Shown piece by piece: positions 30,640 to 42,095 of a stretch of 64,000 nucleotides of DNA. The translations under genes were made by a program, and so were the position numbers. The notes under the pieces were generated by a model. That model was not told where the DNA came from, ran no database searches, and saw nothing but the letters and a program-made list of their open reading frames with translations. The DNA comes from Panopea generosa (Eukaryota; Mollusca; Bivalvia; Adapedonta; Hiatellidae). The DNA lies in NCBI GenBank assembly GCA_029582155.1, contig CM055903.1, positions 43,477,769-43,541,768 of the forward strand. The letters run 5' to 3'. The first letter of the stretch is position 1. Every line of letters starts with the position of its first letter.

Positions 30640-32088
30640 GCTACACTTTTGTGCACTACACATTACTGCCCAGGTGCTTTACCATGTTGCGCATGCGTTA
30701 TACTATTTAAGGTTTGTGTTATACATTTCTGCATGTGTGTTATACATTCCTGCACTTGTGTTATACCATGTTGCGCTTGAGTTATACTATTTTAGGTTTG
30801 TGCTATACATTGCCGCACTTTTGTTATACATTCTTGCACATGTGTTATACATTTCTGCACTTTAGTTATACATTTCTGCGCTTGTATTATACATTCCTGC
30901 ACTTGTGTTATACATTCCTGCACTTGGGTTATACATTTCTGCACCTGTGTGATAAATTTCTGCACTTTTGTTGTACCATCCTGCAATTGTGTCGTACCAT
31001 GTTGCGTTTGTGTGGTACCATGTTGCGCTTGTGCTTTACATTCCTCCACTTGTGTTATACATGTCTGCATTTGTATTGTACCATGTTGCGCTTGCGTTAT
31101 ATATATCTGCACTTTTGTTATACATTTCTGCACTTGTGTTATGCATTCCTGCACTTGAGTAATACATTCCTGAGCTTGTATTATACACTCATACACTTGT
31201 GTTATACATTCCTGCACTTGGGTTATACATTTTCGCACTTATGTTATACATTCCTGCACTGGTGTTATACATTCTTGCGCTTGTGTTATACATTCCTGCA
31301 CTTGTGTTATACATTCCTGCAGTTGTGTTATGTCATGTTGTGCTAATGTTGTACCATGTTGCACTAGTGTTATACAACTCTGCATTTGTGTTATGTCATG
31401 ATGTGCTTGTGTTGTACCATGTTGCACTAGTGTTATACATTCCTGCACTCGAGTTATACTTTCCTGAGCTTCTGTTATACACTTATGCACTTGTTTTATA
31501 CATTTCTGCACTTGCGTCATACATTTCCGTACTTATGTTATACATACATGTACCTGTGTTATACATTCCTGCACTTGTGTTATACATTCATGCATTTGAG
31601 TTATACATTCCTGCGCTTGTGTTATACATTCCTGCACTTGGGTGATACATTTCTGCACTTGTGTTATGCATTTCTGCACTTGTGCTATACATTCCTGCTC
31701 TTGTGTTATACATTTTTGCATTTGTGTTATGTCATGTTGTGCTGGTGTTGTACCATGTTACACACGTGTTATACAATTCTGCTTTTGTGTTATGTCATGT
31801 TGTGTTTGTTTTGTACCATGTTGCACTATTGTTATGCATTTCAGCATTTGAGCTATACATTCCTGCACTATAGTAATACATTCCTGAGCTTGTGTTATAC
31901 ATTCCTGCGCTTGTGTTATACACTCATGCACTTGTGTTATACATTTCCGCACTTACATTATATATTCCTGCACTTGTGTTATACATTCCTGCACGTGTGT
32001 TATATGTTCCTGCATTTTAGTTATACATTCCTTCGCTTGTGTTATACATTCCTTCGCTTGTGTTATACATTCCTGTACTTGTGTACTT
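30640..32088. repeat. 21-bp minisatellite B (about 69 units)
   Basis: The dominant unit is GTTATACATTCCTGCACTTG(T). Variants are GTTGTACCATGTTGCGCTTG and GTTATGTCATGTTGTGCTTG. Variant blocks recur at about 31326-31480 and about 31727-31900, a higher-order repeat of about 400 bp. Plus-strand frames read LCYTFLH heptads and minus-strand frames read ECITQVQ heptads. The array joins a LINE fragment at its right edge. Confidence 0.95.
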
Positions 32089-32430
32089 GCAGTTTCTTTG
32101 CAAAAGTACAAAAAGAATGACCCATTTTGATTTGTACATTTATCTTGTGTAGCTCTTCCAATAGGCGAGTCTGGTTGATAGTGTTCCGGAAGTACTCCTA
32201 TATGCGGATCGACTTCATCGTGTTCAACATATATCACTTAATTGTCCTATATGACTATTAAGATCCCCAAGGACCACACAATTACACTGTTCATTTGATA
32301 CGTTTGTTATTGACTCTATCTTATTCAGAACTCTGTCATAAACGTTTTTTTCAACAAATACTTCACGGGAACTGCCTCGTGGTTTCACATAACATAAACA
32401 TCCGTCTCAAGATTAAAATTCTACAATTAA
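32089..32430 (-). mobile_element. LINE fragment: endonuclease domain piece
   Basis: The minus strand encodes a non-LTR retrotransposon endonuclease segment. CVVLGDLNSHIG is the conserved GDxN motif block. In another frame follow VEHDEVDPHIGVLP, DSPIGRATQDKCTNQNG and a YFCKETA block, the typical spacing of LINE endonucleases. A frame change separates the two blocks. The 3' part (catalytic end, reverse transcriptase) is missing and is replaced by minisatellite B. Confidence 0.65.
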
Positions 32431-32815
32431 ACCATAAAAAACAGAGGTACAAAGTTTAAGTTTGGCTGCTGTTTTTGACCGGCGGCTGATTATGAACCTG
32501 CGTGGCAATCTCTGCTCCGATCCCGTGCGAGTCTCCTCGTTTTGATATGTTGTGCACATATGGTGTTACTCTGTGCCTATAATCGTTTTGATCAACCGGC
32601 GCCGGGATAGATTTGGCATCTCTAATTATCGATGGCTGCGATGGGGTAGTGCGGTTGACTAGCAATCATATTAATATCCACGGCTGACGCATGAGTGTCA
32701 ACGAGATTGCTGGTGTGAGTTAGGATCTGGTCGCGTCGCGGTGATGTTTCCACATTTGTTGATTGCTGTTGGTTTGCGGGCGTCGTCGCGACTCAAACTT
32801 CCACACTTGCCCTTT
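32431..32815 (-). mobile_element. Probable upstream part of the same LINE fragment
   Basis: Directly upstream of the endonuclease piece on the same strand is a Pro/Gln/Asn-rich, GC-richer stretch with open frames (32456-32665, including QPSIIRDAKSIPAPVDQND). LINE ORF1-ORF2 linkers often look like this. No domain is recognised, so assignment rests on position and composition. Confidence 0.35.
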
Positions 32816-33483
32816 CGTTTAATTTATCTATTAACACAAATTGGAATCGTAAAATCTATGGGAACCGAGGGGTTCATATATTGATATCGGTGTTATTTAA
32901 TTGGAAAGTGCCGGTGTCACTTTATATTCACACGCACTACGGAAAGTCCACGCTTTATGGGTATACAATAGTGCTTTTGTATCTGGTGTTATTGATATTT
33001 AAATGATTTGTTTCATAATACCTAAACTTTAAATTGGTAAAGTTAGAAGAAATAGTTCGTCCAATAAAATGTTTAAAATCACATTCAAAATCGAACAATA
33101 TTGACAAAATGTGCAGTTTTATACTCATCACGTTCTTTTTTTTGAAACCTTAATTCTCGAAAGACACTCAAGAAAGAAACAAGAACCTGACAAAACTCAT
33201 TTGATATAATACATTTTGAATCGGCCTTATTGTCAAAGTTACCAATAATTTAAGTTTTATTAGAAAAGAAATCATCCACAATTCTCTAATTTCCGAGCAA
33301 TGGATATTTTTCGGCATCAAATGGAATGTGTTGAGTGAGAAAATGTAGTGTCAGGATGAAAATATAGTGTCAAATAAGGAATTTTAATGTAGTGTAATGA
33401 TGTTAAGTAAAGATAGATTAGAGAATCTAGTTCCTAGTAAGAAAATATAAATTCACGTATGGATTTTTGTATAAAATGAGAAA
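32816..33483. other. Non-coding stretch
   Basis: AT-rich. Three similar phrases at about 33338-33420 (GTAGTGTCAGGATGAAAATA, TAGTGTCAAATAAGGAATTTTAATG, TAGTGTAATGATG) hint at a weak local repeat. No coding. Confidence 0.4.
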
Positions 33484-33546
33484 GGACGGACGGACGGACG
33501 CTTCGATTACTATATGCCACCCAAATAAAATTTGGAGGGCATAAAA
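33484..33546. repeat. Solo 3' tail of the 22.9-24.3 kb element family
   Basis: GGACGGACGGACGCTTCGAT, then TACTATATGCCACCCAAATA, then ATTTGGAGGGCATAAAAA match the end of the element at 22890-24268 (24195-24265). The hairpin CCACCCAAA/TTTGGAGGG is preserved. No internal array accompanies it here. Confidence 0.75.
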
Positions 33547-33635
33547 ATGCAAAACAAATTTATTTACCTACCTACCAACATAAAAAACACTTGTTCAAAG
33601 CTCGGTAAAAATATATTTTTTATTAGCATTCCCTG

Positions 33636-33918
33636 GTCAATCATTAATAGATTCAGTACTTAGCATCATTTTTATGCTATCGAGGGCTAACAGACAATCG
33701 ATTAACCTAACCACTCTTGTTTCCTGACAGGTAAATAAGTACTCAAGTACACCACATTTCTGCAACTGATTACTTTCCCACTAGAATCATCGTCAAGAGA
33801 CGATTGATAACGCAATGTCGTATATCAATCATGAAGACTTGGCTAGGTTTGGATTTTAACTCTCGACACCTGGATTGATAGTCAGACGCACTGCCGACTG
33901 AGCTAATCTCATTTGATC
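33636..33918 (-). mobile_element. tRNA-derived SINE, family A, near-full copy
   Basis: On the minus strand it starts with a tRNA-like head (GATTAGCTCAGTCGGCAGTG, anticodon-arm GTCTGACTATCAATCCAGG) and continues through the family core (GATTGATATACGACATTGCG and TGGGAAAGTAATCAGTTGC) to CGATAGCATAAAAATGATGC. The B-box is decayed. Confidence 0.75.
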
Positions 33919-34900
33919 AAAGATCCTCTATAGGCTAGGCATATTAATGATTAGATAAAACAAATTCCAACAGAAGCATTTACGCGATAAAAAGGCAATA
34001 TAGACTTCTATCATCATTATATAAAAAGTTCTCAAAAATTAATTTAGGGCAAACTGCTTTTTTTCATAAATGACATTTATGTATATTTCTTCACTCATGA
34101 AGATATTTATATGCTACCGTATGCTACCGTGTAACCGGTGTCACAGTAAACATATCCCGCTGGTTCAGATGGCAGACCACAGATTTGTATTATGATAAAA
34201 TTTGCGTTTATATACAAGGTAAGTAATAATTTGCCATTATCATAACTCATATTTGAGATAAACAATGTATATTAATGAAAATAGGCACAATAAAATACTG
34301 AACTAAGGTTGTATTATTTTTTTACAACAAAAAACAATAAAATGACATTAGTTTTCGTGCGTAAAATATACCGAGCAAAGTTTGAAAATATAATTGATTT
34401 ATGACATTTTAAAGTTAAGAAAACATTATATATTTAAACTACGGAAGGCCATTTCGGTCATATTTTAACCAAAAAAAAAAGGAATAATAAGATTTTGCGA
34501 TCATTAAATATGTTTTCTCCAATTTTATCATTCATTAACAGAAAGAAGTTTCAAAGACATTCAGAAGAGTCAATGATGTCATAGAAGTTGATGAATAACA
34601 TGTAAAAACCCTGCAGTAATCCACTAGATGTTCCTCCGAAACAGCAAGTCTAATGAGGAATTTCATATAAACAAAAAATATTGATTCGTGTATGTGTTGT
34701 GTATAGGCAATGTTATTCAACATTTAAATATTTTAATTTACTGTTAATATTCATGATGACCCGTCACAACCCAAGAATATTACCCGTATTGTATAGTATC
34801 GGTTATGAATATAACAATGCAAAAGGAGTCGGCTCAAAAACATGTACTTTTGACATAAAATTTATTATATACTAATACATTTTTTTCAGTGGATAATTGA
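33919..34900. other. Non-coding stretch
   Basis: AT-rich. Nothing coding or structured was recognised beyond a short direct duplication (ATGCTACCGT twice at about 34113-34132). Confidence 0.5.
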
Positions 34901-34904
34901 ACAT

Positions 34905-37900
34905 CTGTGCAATATGCAACCTGGATAAAAATGGTTCATTGGTCCGATTTGGAGAAAAAGGGTGCCAAGGACTCATCACAGCTAGTAAAAATAAAGGTTT
35001 TTATATTTTCATTTTAAGAATGCAAGATCAGATGATATGTTTATAAATTAAACGTATCTTAAAAGTGTGTGAGTAACATGACAAGAAAACATTAGGTATA
35101 AAGACAGCAAAATAGATATGTTATTTTATTATTTTCATGATGCAAGATAAATCTACAATTATGTTCATTGTAGAAACATATTTAAAAATCAAATCTAAAA
35201 TGTGTGTCGGAAACAGAAAAAGTAAAATAGAACATTTAACAGTTTCTACAATCACTTATATCATGACGTCTTTAATAGGTACAAAAATAGACACTGTTTC
35301 TCTCTTTATGTAGGTGAAGTACTGTGTGTTTCCTCAGGCCAAGTGGTACATTGAGACTGTAGAAGAACAAATTGTCATCCGAACCAGCAAAGGAAACCTG
35401 TAGAACCTGTTGTTACCCAAAGTCCTAGAACAAGGCAGTCTGGACATGGACAATTTAATTTTGAAACAAAATGTTTTTTTCTGTGGCACGCATGCAAAAT
35501 GTGACAGTCGTCAGCGAGGTCCGGATATTTTTAAAGTTAAAACTTCAAAGTTCAACAGACTATTAGAGAAATTTGTAAAACTAGAAATGATGACTGGGGA
35601 AATACCGGGTTTGGTCGCCTGGAAAACGCCAAAGATCTGCTAGCTATTGAAGCACGTTATCACAGTAACTGTAGTTCCAACTTCAGGACTGAATACAATA
35701 TTCCCTTACAATTTCAACCTTTAATTGGGAACCAATCGCCTGGACCAAGTAAGAAAGGCAGACCAGTAAAGACTTGTGCTGAAAATGCATTTATACAAGT
35801 TGTTCATCACTTTGAGAGTAATAAAGATAGTCAACTTAGTTTAACTGATCTCATATGTAAAATGAAAGAACTATGTGGAGATAATGTGTATAGTACAGTG
35901 TATATGAAGAAAAAACTCATTGAGTACTTTGGTGGGGCAATTGTTATATCAGAGATAAATGGGAAGCCGAATGTGATGACATTCAGGAGTACTGCAGATG
36001 CAATTTTACATTCATTTTATAAAAGAGCTAGAAATAATGGTGTTGAATCCGAAAAACAGCTGTTATAAAAACTGCAGTTATGCTAATTTTGAGTGATATC
36101 AAGTCAGTTGATGTTACAAAAACTGAATACCCATATGCAGAAGATATCATGTCAATTGAAGCAAATCAGAAACATGTTCCAGAAAGCCGTCTACTTCTTT
36201 TGAACCAAATCATTGACCACAAAAAGACGGAAAGAAAGACAACTTCCAGAGGACAGGCTATTGTGCAAGCAGCCATTCCTAGAACACTTGTTGCACCTCT
36301 TCAACTCGGTCTAGGTGTGCAAATGCACCATCAGTTTGGTTTAAAGTCTTATAGAAACTCTCAGTAGTCTCGGGTTTTGCAATTCTTACCAGGAAGTTCA
36401 GAGATTTAAAACCAGTGCTGCAACAACTCATGGGACCAGTATAAGCAAAAACAACAGTCAATTTATTCAGTTTGTAGCTGATAATGTAGACTATAACACT
36501 GCTTCATTGGATGGACATAATAATTTCCATGTAATGGGCATCATCTCAACTATAACACCAAAAAATGAAATTAAGATGTCAATACCACAAGTAAATTCAA
36601 CAATTGATGACCTTGTTTTAGTTGGGAAAATAAACCTTAGATTCTATAAACAGAAGTGCACAACTATGGATACCTTGGTATTCAGACAACTGCTACAAAT
36701 AACAGATGTTGAGGGTCTGAATGAAGAACTAGACTTCCTTATAAAAGTTGAAACTAAAATCTCCTGGATGGTCAGGAATCATGCAAATGGTCAATACTGG
36801 AACATATCCAGGACAGTCATCTGTTAATTTCTTACCTATGATAGACATGAACCCCAGCAATATGTCGTGTATATTTCCAACACTTTGCTTTGTGACAAAA
36901 CAAGCACAACAAGGCAATTCAACCCCAATTGTTACGTTTGATCACCCTTTATATTGGAAGGCTTTAAATATCATTACAAACGAGCCAAACGATAGCGATA
37001 TCAAGAATGTTGTTTTAAGACTTGTCGGATTCCATACAAAGATGAGCTTCTTGGGTTCAATTGGTCGTGTCATGGAAAACCCTGGACTGCAGGAACTGTT
37101 GAAATGGTATATGCCCCTAATTCCGTAGGACATATGCTAAGTGGAAAAGCAATTAGAGGACATCTGCTTGTAGATGATGCGTTGAATACTTTACTAATAG
37201 AGAACATGTACCAATCTCTACAGAAATGTGAAAATAACAACAACCAGCAAGATCAATCCTATGTTCAAGCAGACTGTAATTTAAACTTTGACAATGAAGA
37301 TAAAGACATAACACACATGCAGGAGGTATTTCCTAAAATACTGTCTAAAGAAATTATACCTGGTTTTGTCATCAAGACGTATCCATCCAAAAAGTGTTAG
37401 AAGAATATGAACAAAATAAACTATCACTTTCAAAGTATCGAACGGCTCGGCTTTGTCTATTACACATGGAAATGATAGACGTGTTAAAGGCATTCATTAA
37501 AGCAGAAAAACGGGAAACTGGAAGTTGCACCTCAAAACCATGCTAAAGATGCTGCCATTTTTTGCGGCTACAGGCCACAACTTTATTTGAAATCAGGCTA
37601 CATTTATCTCCAACAGATGATGGTTTTGGATGAAACACACCCAGATGTATATCAAGCATTTTGTTCCGATCATCATGTAATAAGGTGGAGTGATCGCTAT
37701 TGGGCAGGCCTGTCCACTGATTTGATTATTGAACAGGTACTAATGAGAAGTGTGAAATCTGTAGGAGGAATGACAAGGGGACGTGGAATGTCAGAGGCCC
37801 AAAGAGCTCAGTGGCTCTTATCGATGCCAGCTTGCGCTAATGTAAATAATGCGACGCAGGAATTTACTGGACAAAGTACGAATCTAGTGAGCAGCATAAG

Positions 37901-39580
37901 GAGAGTTCTGCGTCGGGAATTTTTAGAGATGACAAAGATAGAATTATATTTGACAGAGTTTGTTTTCGAGAACGAAATCCTTTTACTGAAGAAGTAAGTT
38001 TAAGAAATATTGAAACTGAGACTATTGCCGAGACGAATGTTAATATTGACAATGTCAAAGAAATTGGTGATAAGATTATTCAAACAAAAAAGGGAGAGAA
38101 AATAGTTGATTTCAGTTTCAAGAAACATAATCAAGCTGTTACCCTTGGTGCTAAAAATAATGTGAAAGTTGATGATGAAGAGTTTTGTGTAGATTCTCAG
38201 CTTCTGTTTCAATGTCTAATTGCTGCGTCAGATAGCTTACTTGACAATACGGAAGATATATTCACATATGAGTTGTGTGGTTACCCTTCTTCACTATTTG
38301 ATTCAACAGGTATTTTACGACAAGCACAAAAAACACAATTATCAAACGCAATATGGGAACTAGGCCAGTGTGGAGCAGATACTATCTTGAAAGAAGGTGT
38401 TTGCTATGTTTTGGATGGAGGATCATTGGTTCATAGAATTCCTTGGGCATATGGTGCATCGTTTGATTCAATTTGCGAAAGTTATGCAAACTTGGTTTAA
38501 AGAAACTATGGTCTACCACTTATTGTGTTCGATGGATATTCCAATGGTCCATCCACTTAAGATGTCGCTCATGGGCGCAGAACAAAGGGTATACTTGGAG
38601 CGAAGGTATTCTTTGATGACAAAACAACAATTAAAACTAAAAAAGAACAGTTGTTGTCTAATACAGAAAACAAACAAAGGTTCATTGATTGATAAGGAAT
38701 TCATCTTGCAAAAAGAGGATGTACAATAATAAATGCAGAGAGCGATGCAGACACCGTTGTAGTTGAGACTGCCGTAAGAGAGTCTGCAATCAAACCTATT
38801 GTTGTCGGTGGTGAAGACACTGATCTGCTCGTATTGCTTTGTTTTCTTGCAGATATTACCAGAAACAATATATTCTTTACATCATCAGACTCTAAGGGAG
38901 GTTTAAAGAAGAAAAGGATTTGGGATATTATATCAACTAAGCATGTTTTAGGTGTAGAACTGTGCTATATTTTACCATTTATACATGCCTTTACTCGGTG
39001 CGACAATACCTCTAGAATATACGGAATAGGTAAAGGTTCGATTCTCGAGAAAATGCTGTCGGATATAAACCTTAGACAACAAGCTGACTTTTTCATGAGA
39101 GAGTCATTGCAGGATGATATAGAGAAGGCAGGGAAAGATCGTTAGTAGCGTTGTACAATGGTGACATTAATGAAGACCTGGATAGTTTAAGATACAGAAA
39201 ATTTCTTACAAAAGTAACAACGAGCAAAACTGTTGTTCAAGTGTATACATAACCTCCTACAAAAGCAGCAGCACGATTCCACAGTTATAGAGTATATTGC
39301 CAAATTCAAACATGGATTAGTAAACACTGTAACGCTCTTTAATGGGGCTGGTGTAAAAAATGTGACAAAATGAGTCCAATACAGTCATCTCTGCCTGCTG
39401 CTCCGGAGATACTTCTTAAACTCATACGCTGTAACTGCAGAGTCAATTGCGATACTAAGTGATGTACTTGCCGTAAACATGGACTTTCCTGTGCCATTAG
39501 CTGTGGGCAGTGTAAAGGAATTTGTTGCAGCAATTCAAAGACAATTACATTGACTGAGTTGGATGACTAGTAAACTGTGT
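34905..39580 (+). pseudogene. Degraded copy of an uncharacterised, TE-like invertebrate protein family
   Basis: Plus-strand coding blocks in several frames follow the order of a large protein family that is abundant and uncharacterised in invertebrate genomes. They are: a Cys-bearing N-terminal motif (NICAICNLDKNGSLVRFGEK, near 34905), an ARYHSNC motif (near 35655), ELCGYPSSLFDSTG (near 38270), VLDGGSLVHRIPW (near 38410), a nuclease-like VVVGGEDTDLLVLL (near 38800), HAFTRCDNTS (near 38985) and a terminal CXC-type Cys cluster (near 39425-39540). A possible intron separates the first two blocks. The copy is broken, with at least half a dozen interruptions, and looks non-functional. I recognise the motif order, but I know of no established function. 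The EDTDLL/CDxTS pair suggests a PIN/FEN-like nuclease fold, and the copy-rich nature suggests a mobile origin; both are inference. Confidence 0.65.
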
Positions 39581-39694
39581 ATGCACACCTATGGTTCAGC
39601 TGATTACACAACAACCTTCTACTCCAGTAATAAATCATTGTAACAGTGTGTCAACTAAAATTCATATTTATAATTTTATATTAATTTTCAATCG

Positions 39695-39945
39695 ATGTTC
39701 CACGGACACACAGTCTCTATGATGATTGATATACAACATTGCGCCACATTGTCATTCGTCTATCACCGCTTATTCCAGTGGGAAAGTTATCAGTTACTTG
39801 CAGAGTGTTTGAGTGTGCTTGAGTACTGGCTATACATAAAGGATCACAGAAAATGTTGGTAAGGTTACCTGATAGTCTGTTAGCTCTTGATGGCATAAAA
39901 AGATGCTTAATATGCAACCAATCAATCAATCCACAGATATGTTAT
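39695..39945 (+). mobile_element. tRNA-derived SINE, family A, 5'-truncated copy
   Basis: Matches the body and tail of the family (GATTGATATACAACATTGCG, AGTGGGAAAGTTATCAGTTA, CTTGAGTACTGGC) and ends in the family's AATC repeats. The tRNA head is missing, as expected for 5'-truncated retroposition. Confidence 0.7.
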
Positions 39946-40515
39946 AAAAAGCAATGAAAAAAATCATAAATGCTGTATTCCTGTGTTGCTGTATTCATGG
40001 AGTTCAATTAATTGGATTTTGCGCCTGTTATTTTCGAGGACGTATTCTATAACATAGTTTGAAAATCACAAAATGACTGTATTGTATTGCACTTAATTAG
40101 TGAATTTTCTAACAAAAACAAGATAGTGTCTAAAATTCTGAAATAAAAAATGTATTTTTGCACAAAACTTTTTGTTTATGTAAATGACAATAATTCAATG
40201 TTTGAAAATAAGCATTACTAATGAAAAAAATAATTTTATAAACAAATTCCAGTTTCTAGTGATTTTTCTTCGAATTCGCATGTTTTTGGCCAAAATTAAC
40301 TCATTTCCCCTTCTTAGATTTTTGAGGACTTTTTTTTCCCAGTTACACATGAAACTATTCCCTACCTAAATTTGTTAAAACACCTTCTGTTGGAGTTTGT
40401 TTTACGTTTACCCGTTTTTTTGTCTAAATTGACTGGCCTACTATTGAAAGATAAAAAATAACATTAACTGTGATTACTACCACTGATGCTTCTTCAAATT
40501 ATTCTATTACTGCTG
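39946..40515. other. Non-coding stretch
   Basis: AT-rich, nothing recognised. Confidence 0.5.
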
Positions 40516-40517
40516 GG

Positions 40518-40680
40518 TCAGGCCCGGTAAGCTCAGTCGGAATCCCGTTTGACTATGTGTCCAGGAGTCGTGAGGTTGAATCCCTGCCTATCCAGCAACA
40601 GTCTCTCTAATGATTTGTATACACCATTACGGCTCATTGTCATTTGCCCGTCAATACTGAGTGAAGTGGTAAGTCAGAAC
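40518..40680 (+). mobile_element. tRNA-derived SINE, family A, head half
   Basis: tRNA-like head (GGCCCGGTAAGCTCAGTCGG ... GAGGTTGAATCCCTGCC) plus the first part of the body (TGATTTGTATACACCATTAC, GGCTCATTGTCATTTG). The copy stops where the trinucleotide array begins. Confidence 0.7.
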
Positions 40681-40788
40681 TATGTTACTCAGAATTACTA
40701 CTATACTACCAGTATTACTTCTACTTCTACTACAAATACAACTACTACAGCAACAACAACTACTACTACTACTACTACTACTACTACA

Positions 40789-40826
<38 letters not shown>

Positions 40827-40835
40827 TACTATTAT

Positions 40836-40883
<48 letters not shown>

Positions 40884-41010
40884 CACTACTACTTCTACTT
40901 CTACTACTACCACTACTACTACTACTACTATACTATTACTACTACCACTACTACTAATACTATACTATTACTACTACTATTACTACTACTACTGCTACTA
41001 TACTACTACT
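40681..41010. repeat. (ACT)n trinucleotide array
   Basis: About 330 bp of imperfect TAC/ACT repeats. All long open frames here (poly-Thr, poly-Leu, poly-Val) come from the repeat. Confidence 0.95.
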
Positions 41011-41940
41011 GTTATTACTATTACAAATGCTATTCTTTATTTCAGAAATGGACTAAAATGAAAAGTTTCCCCCTAAAATAGTAAAAAATAGAACAAAAAT
41101 ATGTTTAGTCCAGGAAGAGTTGTTTCTTATATTTGAAAAAAACGCCAAATATGACATTCGAAATACAAATTAACACCTGCAGTCACTCATATCTCTGTTT
41201 ATGTCTATGTTACTACTACCAAGACTAATACTATATGTTTATCTTCTTTAATGCCAACTTTCTTCTTTGCACCAAGAGTTTTTGCGTGATTGAACAGAAT
41301 AAACTTATAAAAGACGAGATATATATGTATACGGAAACCGTCTATAAGCTGTGAATGGCGAATACCTATAACTCTGCGCGGATCGTCTTCTTAAAAATCT
41401 ATATTTCGTCTGCTACAGGTAATCGCTATCGGAAAATATCCGGAATATAACGAGCGATACTCGCCGAGACTTTCGTAACATATCGACAGTTTCCAGTATT
41501 TTGCTTCACTTAAAATATTGTTTTACTTTATAAAATTTGAAATACATAAAACAGTTAATAATTCTTGTTTATTTATTTTAGCGAGAATGTATACATTTTT
41601 TTTATTTTCAATGAAATAGAAACTTCAGCGTGATCAGTTAAGGTAATAATTATAAATATAAAAATAAATAAAGATACCCATGGAATGATGGTTGTTACAC
41701 TCGTATTGTGATTTCTTCTTTCACCTTTAAAACAGATGTTAAACCCCAATAATAAAACAAATTCGTCATCAGCCGTACAAAATTGTAGTTTATAATAAAT
41801 CTCTTCATAAACTACGATTTTGTATTCCCGTATCTAGTGAATATTAATTTTGATAAAAAGGTTCACTTACTTTTTTTAGATATATTTACATACTGCACAT
41901 AGGACATTAAAATGTATCGGTATGCAGGCCGTTTAATTGA
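41011..41940. other. Non-coding stretch with a short hairpin
   Basis: AT-rich. Perfect-to-near-perfect arms TACAAAATTGTAGTTTAT / ATAAACTACGATTTTGTA (about 41777-41794 and 41808-41825) would form a hairpin with a ~13-nt loop. No coding. Confidence 0.5.
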
Positions 41941-41974
41941 CACTTTTCCTAACTAAAAGAAAGTGATAGCAGAG

Positions 41975-42095
41975 TTTCAGGGTCAATACAGGCTCCTCCA
42001 TTTTTGTTAAAGTATTTTTAGTTGGAGGAGTGGGGGGTCGAACCTGGGACCCCTGGGTTCGTAGTCCAAGGCCTGGACCACTGATCCACTTCACT
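41975..42095 (-). mobile_element. tRNA-derived repeat
   Basis: Minus strand carries a clear B-box (plus strand GGGGTCGAACCTGGGACCCC at 42031-42050 region) with an anticodon-arm remnant and AGTGGATCAGTGGTCCAGGC as A-box region. It does not match families A-D. Confidence 0.55.

Noticed and set aside
30714-32120. Long frames with LCYTFLH and ECITQVQ heptads that resemble membrane or coiled-coil proteins
   Set aside because: The 21-bp period is a multiple of three, so heptad frames stay open on both strands without selection. No start context, splice site or flanking coding supports them.
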